Part shown: piece after piece, positions 8,254 to 16,175 of the stretch | Position numbering within the stretch: the first letter of the stretch is position 1 | Layout of the letters: the number at the start of each line of letters is the position of its first letter | DNA from: Methyloligella sp. GL2 | Lineage (GTDB): Bacteria > Pseudomonadota > Alphaproteobacteria > Rhizobiales > Methyloligellaceae | Direction: 5' to 3' | Length of the DNA stretch: 64,000 bases | NCBI RefSeq assembly: GCF_013341275.1 | Contig: NZ_CP054476.1 | Span: forward strand, 1,625,501-1,689,500 | Notes under the pieces: generated by a model | Told to the model about the DNA's origin: nothing | What the model saw: only the letters and a program-made list of their open reading frames with translations | The model's database searches: none | Program-made: the position numbers and the translations under genes

Positions 8254-8619
8254 ATGACGTTCAGGACCATCCCGCCGATCCTTGGTCTGCTATTGTCGTT
8301 CGCTGCCGTGCTTTTGGTGCCGGCGGCCTCCGCGCTTGCAGCCGACTCGATCAAGGCGAAGCAGGGCAAGGAGATCGCGGAGCGCTGGTGCTCCAGTTGC
8401 CACTTGGTCTCCACCGACCAGAAGCAGGCCGGCGCGGTGGGAACGCCGAGCTTCATGGCGATTGCCGCGAAATACGACGGTGCGGTCGATGTGCTGCAGG
8501 GCTTCCTGATCGAGCCGCATCCGCCGATGCCCGACATGGCCTTGACGCGGCGGGAGATCCAGGACCTGATCGCCTATATCGCCAGCCTCAAGCCGGCGTC
8601 CGAAACGCCGGCGGAGTAA
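8254..8619 (+). CDS. Small secreted cytochrome c (second copy type)
   Basis: The 121-residue protein has a signal peptide (about 1-30, ending SALAA), the haem motif C46-SSC-H50 and a Met ligand in PPMPDMALT near residues 90-98. It shares the overall plan of the preceding cytochrome but is clearly diverged, so the pair is an old duplication or two distinct carriers. GAGGGAGG at 8241-8248 supports the ATG. The terminal oxidase or dehydrogenase partner is not in the window. Confidence 0.85.
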   Translation: MTFRTIPPILGLLLSFAAVLLVPAASALAADSIKAKQGKEIAERWCSSCHLVSTDQKQAGAVGTPSFMAIAAKYDGAVDVLQGFLIEPHPPMPDMALTRREIQDLIAYIASLKPASETPAE

Positions 8620-8676
8620 CCCCGGCAAGGCGCGGACAGGAGAGGCCGACGAGAGGGGCGGAAAAGCGAGGACCGG

Positions 8677-9063
8677 ATGAGCTATCATTTTTCCCGCACG
8701 ATCGATGCGCCGTTCGACGCAGTGGTGGCGCGGGTGATCGCGGCGCTGAAGACGGAAGGTTTCGGCGTGCTGACCGATATCGACGTCTCCGCCACGATGA
8801 AGGCGAAGCTCGGCGAGGATTTCCGCCCTTACCGCATTCTCGGCGCCTGCAATCCGAAGCTGGCGTTTCACGCGCTTCAGGTTGAAGACAAGATCGGCAC
8901 CATGCTGCCCTGCAACGTCATCGTGCAGCAGACGCCGGATGGTGCGGTCGAGGTCTCGGCCGTCGATCCGGCCGCCTCGATGCAGGCGGTGGACAATCCG
9001 GCCCTCGCGCCCGTCGCCAAAGAGGTCGGCGGTAAGCTTCAGCGTGTGATCGATGCCGTCTAA
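8677..9063 (+). CDS. DUF302 family protein
   Basis: This 128-residue cytoplasmic-looking protein fits the DUF302 fold: the opening YHFSRTIDAPFDAVVARVIAAL, a KLGEDFRPYRILGACNP segment and a MLPCNVIVQQ strand. No signal peptide is present. DUF302 proteins are small alpha/beta domains of unknown biochemical role, often found beside redox proteins, as here just 57 bases after two cytochrome c genes on the same strand. Two conserved Cys (in GACNP and LPCN) are worth noting as possible ligands. Confidence 0.85.
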   Translation: MSYHFSRTIDAPFDAVVARVIAALKTEGFGVLTDIDVSATMKAKLGEDFRPYRILGACNPKLAFHALQVEDKIGTMLPCNVIVQQTPDGAVEVSAVDPAASMQAVDNPALAPVAKEVGGKLQRVIDAV

Positions 9064-9206
9064 CCTCTTATTTCCTCTGCCGAAATCGTCACTGGCTGCG
9101 GGCGTGGATCGGTGCGCTCGACCGCCGCGGCGGGACTGTTACGAAACCATCAAATAGAGAGACTAGGACTGTTCGCCGATTGACACCCATAGGCGGGGGA
9201 ACCGAC

Positions 9207-10628
9207 GTGAACAAATCTTTGAACACCCTATCTCTTTTTGCATTTTCCATGACCGCGCTGGTGGCGCTGGCCGGTCCAGCTTCGGCGGCTGGCCCGATTC
9301 TGGTCACCAATGGCGAGGACAGCGGCGAGGGCTCCTTAAGGGCGGCTCTGGAGCAGCTGAGCAAGGACGACGCGCCGGGCCAGATCTTCCTGGTCACCAA
9401 GGACGACATCAAAATCGAATCCGGCCTCACCTATGGCGGCAAGGCGCCACTGGCGATCTTCGGCCAGGGCCAGACCGTGAAATCCAGCGCCGACGAGACC
9501 GTGCTGACCTTGAGCGAAGGCGCCGATCTGACGGTCAGCGATCTGAACTTCTCCGGCCCCGACAATTTCGACATCAAGCACCGGGGCAAGGACGGCAAGG
9601 GCATCTTCATCGATGTGCGCGACGACCAGACCGGCACCGTGTCGCTCAAGCTGGACAAGGTGAAAGTCTCGGGCGTCTCCTATCACGGCATCCACGTTTC
9701 CGACTGTAACCTAGCCGACGATTGCGGCAGCGGCCGCGGCGGCGCAGGCGGCGGTTCGCCGGCTTCCATCGACATTCACCTGACCGAAGTCACCATCGAA
9801 GATGCCGGCAATGGCCGCTTCGATGCCGACGGCCTGCGCGTCGACGAGCGCGGCCCCGGCGATATCCGCTTCTACGCGCAAGGCTCGACCTTCACCGATG
9901 TCGGCGCCGACGGCGTGGAGCTGGACGAGGGCCAGGAGGGCAGCGTGGTGGCGACGGCGGTCGATTCCAAGTTCGACGAGAACGGCGCCTATTGCGATCC
10001 GAAGATCCTCGATGCCTTCATGCCGGAAGAGGATGAGGGCGAGTTCGAGGACGAGGAGAAGGTGACCGAGGCGGATATCCCGGCCGCGGTCAAAGGCTCG
10101 CCGGACGATGCCTGCTTCGAGCGCGAGGTCGAGCTCTACGACTCCGGCAACGTCAAAGAGTTCGAGATCGGCATCGACACCGATGACGGGTTCGATATCG
10201 ACGAGGCCGGCCCGGGCGATCTGATGGCCCTGATCATCGGCGCCAGCGTGCGCAAGAATCTCGACGAAGGCATCGACTTCGGCGAGGAGAACGAGGGCGA
10301 TGCCAAGGTCGCCATCTGGCGCACCACGACCAAGGACAATCACGACGACGGCATCAAGATCGTCGAGAGCGAGGATGGCAGCCTGCAATCTCTGCTTGAG
10401 GACGTCACCTCCAAGGACAATGGCGGCAACGGCGCCGCTTACAAGGAGTATGACGCGGGCAATCTCGACGTGATGGTGAGCGACAGCAAGACCGCCGACA
10501 ACGACGACGGCGATCAGACCGGCCTGAAACTCACCAAGTATGACGGCGGGGAGGGCACCCTCACCGTGCGCGATTCGGAGATCGAGGACGGCATCAAGGC
10601 GAAAAACGTCAAGGTCGTCGAAGACTAG
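9207..10628 (+). CDS. Secreted acidic parallel beta-helix repeat protein
   Basis: The 473-residue protein has a signal peptide (about 1-28, ending PASAAG), then TNGEDSGEGSLRAALEQ, the cap sequence seen at the start of many right-handed beta-helix proteins. Irregular repeats of about 22-30 residues follow, with Asp-Gly-(Val/Ile/Phe) turns such as GADGVELDEG, NGRFDADGLR, DDGFDIDEAG, NLDEGIDFGE, NHDDGIKIVE and ENGAYCD. It is very rich in Asp and Glu, which suggests calcium binding and a surface or periplasmic location. The fold is shared with pectate lyases, but no catalytic set is evident. GTG at 9207 is chosen because GGGGGA lies 6 bases upstream; an in-frame TTG at 9180 lacks a site. Confidence 0.75.
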   Translation: MNKSLNTLSLFAFSMTALVALAGPASAAGPILVTNGEDSGEGSLRAALEQLSKDDAPGQIFLVTKDDIKIESGLTYGGKAPLAIFGQGQTVKSSADETVLTLSEGADLTVSDLNFSGPDNFDIKHRGKDGKGIFIDVRDDQTGTVSLKLDKVKVSGVSYHGIHVSDCNLADDCGSGRGGAGGGSPASIDIHLTEVTIEDAGNGRFDADGLRVDERGPGDIRFYAQGSTFTDVGADGVELDEGQEGSVVATAVDSKFDENGAYCDPKILDAFMPEEDEGEFEDEEKVTEADIPAAVKGSPDDACFEREVELYDSGNVKEFEIGIDTDDGFDIDEAGPGDLMALIIGASVRKNLDEGIDFGEENEGDAKVAIWRTTTKDNHDDGIKIVESEDGSLQSLLEDVTSKDNGGNGAAYKEYDAGNLDVMVSDSKTADNDDGDQTGLKLTKYDGGEGTLTVRDSEIEDGIKAKNVKVVED

Positions 10629-10656
10629 GGGAAGTTATCCCCTATCGCGAATGTTC

Positions 10657-10697
10657 GGCCGGGGGCCTTGGCAGACAAGGCTCCCGGCCGATTTGCG
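10657..10697 (+). terminator. Terminator-like hairpin after beta-helix gene
   Basis: A long stem pairs GGCCGGG (10657-10663) with CCCGGCC (10683-10689) and continues, via one G-U pair, into GCCTTG/CAAGGC around a 5-base loop, giving about 14 bp. The following bases (GATTTGCG) are only mildly T-rich. Confidence 0.6.
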
Positions 10698-10811
10698 TCT
10701 TGCGGCGGGCTTGGCGCCGGGCCGCCGTAACGCCGTTTTTGGTGCTTGGGCAGGCCGAGCCATGTTATTCTAGGGCTTGGTTTGGGGCTTGCTAAACGGG
10801 AGGCAGCAGCC

Positions 10812-11360
10812 ATGGCGGATACATCGGAAGTTCATGTCGGCGTTTCGGAGAACCGGACCTGGTTCTTCATCTTTGGTATTTTACTGCTCATTCTCGGGGT
10901 GCTGGCGATCGCATTCCCGTTCATCACAACTATCGCAGCGAAGATTTTTCTCGGCTGGCTGTTTCTGATCGGCGGTATCGTGCAGATTTTCCACGCGTTT
11001 TCGTCGCGTGGCTGGAGCGAGTTCTTCCTCAATCTGCTGATGGGCATTCTCTATCTCATCGCCGGGGCGTGGCTCGCCTTCTTGCCGCTTTCGGGCATCA
11101 TCACGCTCACCATCTTCCTGGCGGTGATGTTCATCGTGCAGGGCGTGATCGAGATCGCCATGGGCTTCCGCATGCAGCCGAAGAGCGGCTGGGGCTGGAT
11201 GCTGTTTGCCGGCATCGTCGCCGCCGCGGTCGGGATCTTGATCCTGGCGGGTCTGCCGAGTTCGGCGACCTGGGCGATCGGGCTTCTGGTCGGCGTGAAC
11301 CTGATCATGACCGGCTGGGCTTATCTGCTGCTGCCGATGATGGCGAAGGCAGCCGACTAG
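10812..11360 (+). CDS. HdeD family (DUF308) membrane protein
   Basis: The 182-residue protein has six hydrophobic segments arranged as three helical pairs, beginning WFFIFGILLLILGVLAIAFP and including GWLFLIGGIVQIFHAF, NLLMGILYLIAGAWLAF and the GWGWMLFAGIVAAAVGILIL stretch. This pattern is that of HdeD, an inner-membrane protein tied to acid resistance in enterics; its molecular activity is not established. GGGAGG at 10798-10803 with 8-base spacing sets the ATG. A strong terminator follows at once. Confidence 0.85.
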   Translation: MADTSEVHVGVSENRTWFFIFGILLLILGVLAIAFPFITTIAAKIFLGWLFLIGGIVQIFHAFSSRGWSEFFLNLLMGILYLIAGAWLAFLPLSGIITLTIFLAVMFIVQGVIEIAMGFRMQPKSGWGWMLFAGIVAAAVGILILAGLPSSATWAIGLLVGVNLIMTGWAYLLLPMMAKAAD

Positions 11361-11372
11361 CCGAACAAAACA

Positions 11373-11410
11373 CTGCCCGCGCTCCGGCGCGGGCAGCCTG
11401 CGCTTTTTTA
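11373..11410 (+). terminator. Strong intrinsic terminator
   Basis: A perfect 10-bp stem, CTGCCCGCGC (11373-11382) with GCGCGGGCAG (11387-11396), has a TCCG tetraloop, followed by CCTGCGC and a run of six T (11404-11409). It lies between the HdeD gene and the next small membrane-protein gene. Confidence 0.85.
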
Positions 11411-11423
11411 AGGGAGGCAGCAC

Positions 11424-11711
11424 ATGTCGGTGGCATTCAGCGATCTTGTGGTTTGGCTCATTATCGGCGCCTTGGCCGGATCCCTTGCCGGGATGGTGGT
11501 GAAGGCGGGGTGGGAAGGCATCGGCCGCTGGACCAGCCTTGGCGTCGGCCTGGTCGGCGCGATTATCGGCGGCGGCATCTTCCGGCTGTTCAATATCGCC
11601 CCGGGACTCGATTCCATCTCGGTCTCGCTGCGGGACGTTCTGGCGGCCTTTATCGGCTCGCTGATCTTCCTGGTGATCCTCTGGATCGTCCGCAAGCGCC
11701 GCGCGGCTTGA
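11424..11711 (+). CDS. GlsB/YeaQ/YmgE family membrane protein (transglycosylase-associated)
   Basis: This 95-residue protein has three hydrophobic helices with Gly-rich packing: LIIGALAGSLAGMV, LGVGLVGAIIGGGIF and DVLAAFIGSLIFLVILWIV, ending in a basic KRRAA tail. It fits the Transgly_assoc family, small inner-membrane proteins often induced by stress and usually of unknown action. AAGGGAGG upstream gives a good start. It stands alone after a terminator, so it probably has its own promoter within or just after the hairpin. Confidence 0.85.
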   Translation: MSVAFSDLVVWLIIGALAGSLAGMVVKAGWEGIGRWTSLGVGLVGAIIGGGIFRLFNIAPGLDSISVSLRDVLAAFIGSLIFLVILWIVRKRRAA

Positions 11712-11758
11712 GGGGCTAGCGGTCTGCGAAGGGGGGCGAGGATCTTGAAGCTGGGAAA

Positions 11759-11834
11759 TGGTGCCGGCTGGAGGATTCGAACCCCCGACCTACTGATTAC
11801 AAATCAGCCGCTCTACCAACTGAGCTAAGCCGGC
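11759..11834 (-). tRNA. tRNA-Thr (anticodon TGT)
   Basis: The minus strand folds into a full cloverleaf of 76 bases with encoded CCA. The acceptor is GCCGGCT paired to AGCCGGC, the D-arm contains TTGGTA, the anticodon stem CTGAT/ATCAG encloses TTTGTAA, giving TGT, and the T-arm reads GGGGGTTCGAATCCTCC. It stands alone between convergently placed genes. Confidence 0.95.
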
Positions 11835-12285
11835 TTTTGGTGTCGCGCCGCCGAGTATGGTGCGCGCGCCTTGTATCCCGGTAAATGGGGCGCGGACTTT
11901 TACACCAAAACATCCCCGAAGGGTCGCCCCACGAAACGCCTGGATAGCGGGGGCTGGGGCACAACTCAAGCCTCTCTGCATTGCTATTCCGATATTATCG
12001 CGCTTGGTGCTTCGGGTGTCTTCCGGGTGCATCTTGGCCCCGTGAGAACCCCGCAATTGCCGGCTTTGCTGCAATTTTTGCATCCCCGATGAGAAATCCG
12101 GGCTTTCGCTTGGCTTCCTGGCGCGGTATTTGCGGAGCCGACAGCGTCGTCTCAGGGCGGAACAGCCCGGTTTCGGCGATGGGTTCGATGAGGAGCGTTG
12201 CGGGTGCGCCGGTGGGCTAGACGGTGCGTTGAGGCGCAGGCTGAGCCAAACATCAGCAGTCTCAAGAGGATGAGAGGATCAGGTA
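11835..12285. other. Intergenic stretch without recognisable gene
   Basis: About 450 bases between tRNA-Thr and the IalB-like gene. The frames present here have no convincing start signals or family resemblance. It should contain the promoters of tRNA-Thr (leftward) and of the IalB-like gene (rightward), but I could not pick a convincing -35/-10 pair. Confidence 0.5.
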
Positions 12286-12885
12286 ATGGGGTTTGAGAGA
12301 TTTGGGCGCATCGCGCGGCGCAAGGTTGCCGGCCGGAGCGCCGGGCTTCTGGCGGTTTCGTTCGGTGCCCTGGTGGCGCTGAGCGCGCCTTCGATGGCGC
12401 AGTCGATCGCAACGCCGGTGGGTGCGAGCGTGACCCTGCCGGGCGGCGCCTCTTCGCTGACGGAGACCCATGAGGACTGGACCGTGAGCTGCCAGGTGCA
12501 GAACAACGAGAAGCGGTGCCTGTTCAGCCAGACCCTCGGCAATCAGCAGACCGGGCAGCGGGTGCTGAGCATCGAGCTGCGGCCGCAAGACAATGGCGAG
12601 GTGCAGGGCGTGATCCTGGCGCCGTTCGGCCTGCGCCTCAGCGACGGCGTGACCTTGAAGGTCGACGACAAGGCGATCGGCGATCCGGTGCCGTTCAGCA
12701 CCTGCATGGAGGCGGGCTGCCTGGTGCCGGTGACGCTGGATTCGTCGACGCTGGGCACGGTCTCCGGCGGCGAGAAGATGACGGTCAATGCGCTGAACAG
12801 CGCCAACGGCCAGCCGGTGGAGCTGACGCTCTCGCTGAAGGGCTTCACGGCGGCGATGAACCGCGCTAAGGAGCTGATGCAGTAG
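12286..12885 (+). CDS. Invasion-associated locus B (IalB) family protein
   Basis: The 199-residue protein has a signal peptide (about residues 15-38, ending PSMAQ). The IalB domain follows: EDWTVSCQVQNNEKRCLFSQ, RVLSIELRPQ, GVILAPFGLRLSDGVTLKVDD, FSTCMEAGCLVPVTLD and the final strand LTLSLKGFTAAMNRAKE. The four conserved Cys of the family are present and probably form two disulfides. IalB proteins are periplasmic in alphaproteobacteria; the Bartonella member is linked to erythrocyte entry, but most are in free-living species and their role is unknown. Confidence 0.85.
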   Translation: MGFERFGRIARRKVAGRSAGLLAVSFGALVALSAPSMAQSIATPVGASVTLPGGASSLTETHEDWTVSCQVQNNEKRCLFSQTLGNQQTGQRVLSIELRPQDNGEVQGVILAPFGLRLSDGVTLKVDDKAIGDPVPFSTCMEAGCLVPVTLDSSTLGTVSGGEKMTVNALNSANGQPVELTLSLKGFTAAMNRAKELMQ

Positions 12886-12941
12886 CGCTTGCTTAGGTTT
12901 CCAGGAAAAGCTTCGCCTTCGCCCGGACTCAGAGCCCGGCG

Positions 12942-13988
12942 CTAGAAGGTCGAGAAGCGATAGGTGACATCGCCGAAGACGCCGATGCGTTCGCTGGTGA
13001 AGTCCTGCAGATCGACGGTGGTGCCGGTGTGGACAAACTCCGAATCCCCGTCGGTCTTGGCATACCAGTAGCGCACGCCGCTGGAGATCGCCCAGTTCTC
13101 GTTGATGTCGATCTGGGCGGAGCCTTCCAGCTGATAGCCCCAGCCGGTCCCGCTATCTTTGATATTCGGCGTCGGGCCGAGATCGCGGCGCAAATGGTGG
13201 CTGTCGTCGTTCCATAGATAGGCGACCGGCAGAAACGCGGCATCGCCTATCAGGGTGATGCGGTCGAGGAACTTCACCTTCACTTCCGCGCCGAGGCGGA
13301 GCGAGGCCCAATGGACTTCGTTGGTGATTACCTTGGTGCCGAAGGGCACGGCGACGGAGCCGGGCGGTCCGCAGTAGATCCCGCCAACCTGGTCGGGGTT
13401 GCAGCGGACGCCATAGGCATCGGCGGTTTCCTGCCAGTAGTTGAAGCCGATCAGCGGATTGATCTGCAGCTCCGGCCCGCCCGTGGCGATGTTGAATCGC
13501 TTGGCGAGATCGAGGGTGCCGTAGAGCATGCCGTCGCCGTCGATGCTGCTATAGGTGTCGGAGAATTTCACCTGGCCGGCGAAATAGTCCTCATCGTCCA
13601 GGCTGCCGCCGTCGATCCAGCCGCCGCCGACGAAGCCCTTGAAGATGGTGTCGGTCTCGTTGGCGGCGCGGAAGGTGAACTCGATGGTGTCGCCCTGCAT
13701 GCCGTCGTAATCGAGGGTGGAGGTGGGGCTGCCGTAGAAGTCCGGGGCCAGGCGGCTGGAATCGATGTCGAAGCGGGTTTTGCCCTCGCTGTGCCAATAG
13801 CGCAGGCCGAGCTGGAAATTGGGCTCGACGCTGGGCGGGGGTGGGATATAGACCGCTTCGGATTCGCCGCCATAGACTGGAACCGGGCCGCCGACTAGCG
13901 GTCCGCCAACTTGCGCACTTGCCGGCGTGCACCAGGGCACGAGCCCCGCAGCGGCAAGCGCGGCGGTGCAAAGCCAACCCCTGTTCAT
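12942..13988 (-). CDS. Outer-membrane beta-barrel protein
   Basis: The 348-residue protein has a signal peptide (1-25, ending TPASAQ) and a Pro/Gly-rich linker. Alternating amphipathic strands follow: NFQLGLRYWHSEGKTRF, DTIEFTFRAANETDTIFKGFVGGGW, GTLDLAKRFNIA, LGAEVKVKFLDRITLIGDAAF, YQLEGSAQIDINENWAISSGVRYWYAKTD and the terminal FGDVTYRFSTF. The last residue is Phe, the usual signal for outer-membrane insertion. The strand content and length fit a 10- to 12-strand barrel, possibly of the omptin-like superfamily, but no protease residues could be assigned. It converges on the IalB-like gene. Confidence 0.75.
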   Translation of the reverse strand: MNRGWLCTAALAAAGLVPWCTPASAQVGGPLVGGPVPVYGGESEAVYIPPPPSVEPNFQLGLRYWHSEGKTRFDIDSSRLAPDFYGSPTSTLDYDGMQGDTIEFTFRAANETDTIFKGFVGGGWIDGGSLDDEDYFAGQVKFSDTYSSIDGDGMLYGTLDLAKRFNIATGGPELQINPLIGFNYWQETADAYGVRCNPDQVGGIYCGPPGSVAVPFGTKVITNEVHWASLRLGAEVKVKFLDRITLIGDAAFLPVAYLWNDDSHHLRRDLGPTPNIKDSGTGWGYQLEGSAQIDINENWAISSGVRYWYAKTDGDSEFVHTGTTVDLQDFTSERIGVFGDVTYRFSTF

Positions 13989-14082
13989 TCCCTCACGTCT
14001 CCCGATTCTCGATTGCTTTGGCTTGTCCGAGAGTGGTCAGAGAGGGGTTAAGGCGGGCTTAAAGCCTGTTTCAGATTGGAAC

Positions 14083-14110
14083 GGCCCGGCTGCACGCGGC
14101 GAGCCGGGCC
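14083..14110 (-). terminator. Hairpin downstream of the DUF883/holin-like pair
   Basis: A 9-bp stem, GGCCCGGCT (14083-14091) with AGCCGGGCC (14102-14110), lies about 40 bases beyond the stop of the leftward gene at 14152. No T-run follows in either direction, so termination is uncertain. Confidence 0.4.
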
Positions 14111-14151
14111 ATAAGATCGTTCATGAGATCGATCGCGAGACCGGTCGCGGA

Positions 14152-14577
14152 TTAGCGCCGGCGGCTGGCCAGAAGACCGGCGATAAAGGCGACCGCCAGC
14201 AGGGTGATCGGGCTGGTCTGGCGCATGGCCTTGTTCAGGCTCTCGTCCAGCATGGCGAGCCCCTCGGTGCCGGCTTCGATGGCGGCTTGCGGCTCGGGCT
14301 TGCGCTTCTTCTCTCCGAAGGCGGGGAGCAGCAGCAGGAGCAGGACGCCGATTGCCAACAGCGATCCGGCGACCAGCCCTGCGGCGGCCAGCGGGGTGAA
14401 CTCGCAGACCGAAATCAGAGCATTATAGCCGGCCAGCAGCCCGAAGATCAGAGCCAGCAGCAAGAAGATCAGCGCGACGACGACCACAAAGGTCTGGCGC
14501 TTGATCGCATCCGCCTTGGCTTTGATGCGGGCCCCGATCTCGAGGCCCGAGACGAGCCTCATGACGGTGCGGAGCAT
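14152..14577 (-). CDS. Phage_holin_3_6-like (YqjE-type) membrane protein
   Basis: The 141-residue protein starts with an amphipathic region (VSGLEIGARIKAKADAIKR), then two strong membrane helices (about residues 29-52 and 61-86) joined by a short loop. A charged linker (EKKRKPEPQ) and a last helix near the C-terminus (SPITLLAVAFIAGLLASRRR) follow. This is the layout of YqjE/Phage_holin_3_6 proteins, which despite the name are mostly chromosomal. It lies 12 bases after the DUF883 gene, matching the yqjD-yqjE pairing known from other proteobacteria. Confidence 0.7.
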   Translation of the reverse strand: MLRTVMRLVSGLEIGARIKAKADAIKRQTFVVVVALIFLLLALIFGLLAGYNALISVCEFTPLAAAGLVAGSLLAIGVLLLLLLPAFGEKKRKPEPQAAIEAGTEGLAMLDESLNKAMRQTSPITLLAVAFIAGLLASRRR

Positions 14578-14589
14578 GGAGCGTCCTTC

Positions 14590-14877
14590 CTAGCGGCGGG
14601 TGAAGACGCCGAACAGGAAGCCGAGCCCCGCCGCGATGGCGATGGCCTGGAGGGGATTTCGTCTGATGGCGTCCTCCGCCTCGGTGGCCGTTGCCTTGGC
14701 TTTGTCCTGGGCGCGGCCCATCTGGCGGTTGGCAATGCCGGAAACGGTGTCCTTCAGCCCCTGAATCTCTTCGCGAATCGAAGCGATGTGATCGGAGAGC
14801 TCGCCGATCTCCGCATCGGTCACGCCAGCGGCAGCGGCCGTCTTCTTGGCCGTCGAACGCATGTCATTATCGGACAT
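14590..14877 (-). CDS. DUF883 (YqjD/ElaB-like) membrane-anchored protein
   Basis: The 95-residue protein has a helical, charged N-terminal two-thirds (ELSDHIASIREEIQGLKDTVSGIANRQ) and a C-terminal membrane anchor beginning RRNPLQAIAIAAGLGFLFGVFTRR. The NPxxA(I/V)AxAxGxGFxxG signature is that of DUF883. The E. coli relatives bind ribosomes and sit in the inner membrane; that activity is not proven here. The frame stays open far upstream, but MSDND at 14877 has a purine-rich GGAAGGGA before it and matches the family length. Confidence 0.8.
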   Translation of the reverse strand: MSDNDMRSTAKKTAAAAGVTDAEIGELSDHIASIREEIQGLKDTVSGIANRQMGRAQDKAKATATEAEDAIRRNPLQAIAIAAGLGFLFGVFTRR

Positions 14878-15141
14878 CCCTGAAATCCCTTCCTGCAGTA
14901 TAGAGTCTTCCGAACAACTTGCGGCCCGGCGCTCTGTTCCATGAAATCCAACACTTCCGCAGCTTGCGGAGCCAAGAGTGTCGCAGATGAATATTGCGAT
15001 CCGATTAGCGCGATACTTCGAAAACGAGCGCACCGGCGTGATCGCGTAAGCGTCCAAATGTCCGCGATCGGCGCTTTCCCCGGCACGCTTATGGCAGTAG
15101 AGTCCGCAGCAGACGCAGGGGCGCAGAATTGAGGGGGTAAG

Positions 15142-15513
15142 ATGCAGGCGAAATCGCGAAGCTATCGCGGATCCCATCCAATCTGGCTCGCAGCCGCGGG
15201 AGCCGTTCTCGTCGGCTTGTTCATGCTCGCCGGTATGCCGGACGCCAAGGCCAACGGCGCCTTGGGGGCGGCTTCTGCGGGGCTTGAAGCGCAAACTGCC
15301 GAGGCGGGCCAAGGGCTCCGTCACCGGGTCTGGTTCCATCACCGCAAGAAGCCGCAGGCGCTTTACTGCGTGGACAATAACTATTGGTGGTACTACCGGC
15401 CCTACAACACCAAGGGCGGCCAGCCGGTGAGCGAGGCCTATGCCCGCTGCATGCCGTACTTCCATTACACGGAAGAGGCTTATGGCGGCGCCCCGCAAGG
15501 CCCGGTGAAATAG
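15142..15513 (+). CDS. Secreted small aromatic-rich protein, unknown
   Basis: The 123-residue protein has a signal or anchor segment (about residues 13-38, ending DAKAN). An Ala/Gly/Glu stretch follows, then a domain of about 60 residues rich in Trp, Tyr and His: RHRVWFHHRKKP, YCVDNNYWWYYRPYNTKGG and YARCMPYFHYTEEAYGG. Two Cys could pair. I do not know the family. GAGGGGG just before the ATG supports the start. The nearest gene upstream is divergent, so it has its own promoter in 14878-15141. Confidence 0.7.
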   Translation: MQAKSRSYRGSHPIWLAAAGAVLVGLFMLAGMPDAKANGALGAASAGLEAQTAEAGQGLRHRVWFHHRKKPQALYCVDNNYWWYYRPYNTKGGQPVSEAYARCMPYFHYTEEAYGGAPQGPVK

Positions 15514-15518
15514 CGCGC

Positions 15519-15555
15519 CGAGACCGACTCCGGAATCGGGTCTCGAATAGGTCTT
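15519..15555 (+). terminator. Possible terminator after small secreted gene
   Basis: CGAGACCGA (15519-15527) can pair with TCGGGTCTCG (15536-15545) with one bulged base, and the loop is CTCCGGAA. The following bases AATAGGTCTTTCG hold only short T-runs. Confidence 0.35.
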
Positions 15556-15723
15556 TCGTGCCAAAGCGGGGCAGGGCTTAAGCGCCGGTCAAGCTAGATT
15601 TCTATTGCAGTTCCACTGTTAACATCGCCGAGAGTGGCGGCGACTTAACTTGCTGAGACCTTCGGCTGGCCGAGGAATTGGTCCTGCCGGTTCGACGGGG
15701 TCTTGTCTTGTTGGAGTCGCGTG

Positions 15724-16077
15724 ATGAAGTTTGTCCTGAGTCTTGCTGCGTTGCTCGGCCTGGTGCTCGCCGTCAACCTGGCAGCGAGCGATAGCGCCGA
15801 GGCCCGCTGCTGGAAGCGCTGCCGCGGCGTTGTCGTCGTGCCGGTGGCTCCGGTGCCGGCCTACCGGTCCCCGCCCGTAATTGCGGTGCCCGCGCCGCAT
15901 CCGATCCCGCGCCGCGAGCCGGTGCGCTGTGGCGGATGCTACGCGTCGTATGTTTATCCGAACTACAATCCGCCCGGCACGATCTATGCCTATGGCGGCC
16001 GCTGCGGTGTCGGCGTGCGCTGCTATCCGCGCCGGGATTGCTGGTATGACGGTTACGGGCGCCGCTTCTGCAATTAG
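15724..16077 (+). CDS. Secreted Cys-rich small protein, unknown
   Basis: The 117-residue protein has a signal peptide (1-27, ending DSAEA). The mature chain has eight Cys (29, 33, 69, 72, 94, 100, 106, 116), a Pro/Val-rich middle (VVVVPVAPVPAYRSPPVIAVP) and a Gly/Tyr/Arg-rich end (CYPRRDCWYDGYGRRFC). The Cys spacing suggests four disulfides in the periplasm or outside. No known family is recognised. The ATG at 15724 directly follows an alternative GTG at 15721. A strong terminator follows. Confidence 0.7.
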   Translation: MKFVLSLAALLGLVLAVNLAASDSAEARCWKRCRGVVVVPVAPVPAYRSPPVIAVPAPHPIPRREPVRCGGCYASYVYPNYNPPGTIYAYGGRCGVGVRCYPRRDCWYDGYGRRFCN

Positions 16078-16093
16078 CGCCTGAATATGATTT

Positions 16094-16122
16094 AAGGGAG
16101 GGGCCATGGCTCCTCCCTTTTT
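16094..16122 (+). terminator. Strong intrinsic terminator
   Basis: AAGGGAGG (16094-16101) pairs with CCTCCCTT (16112-16119), and the stem extends inward through a G-T wobble and GCCA/TGGC. It is followed by five T (16118-16122). Confidence 0.85.
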
Positions 16123-16175
16123 GCTTGTTGTGCGCGCCGTTTAGAGCGCGCCACCGAAGACGTCAGGGATGCGCG

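Noticed and set aside
11857..12220. Small frames between tRNA-Thr and the IalB-like gene
   Set aside because: 62-79 codons, overlapping in several frames, no ribosome-binding site and no recognisable product.
14152..14577. Holin similarity as evidence of a prophage
   Set aside because: Holin_3_6/YqjE-like proteins are ordinary chromosomal proteins paired with DUF883; no other phage gene is present.
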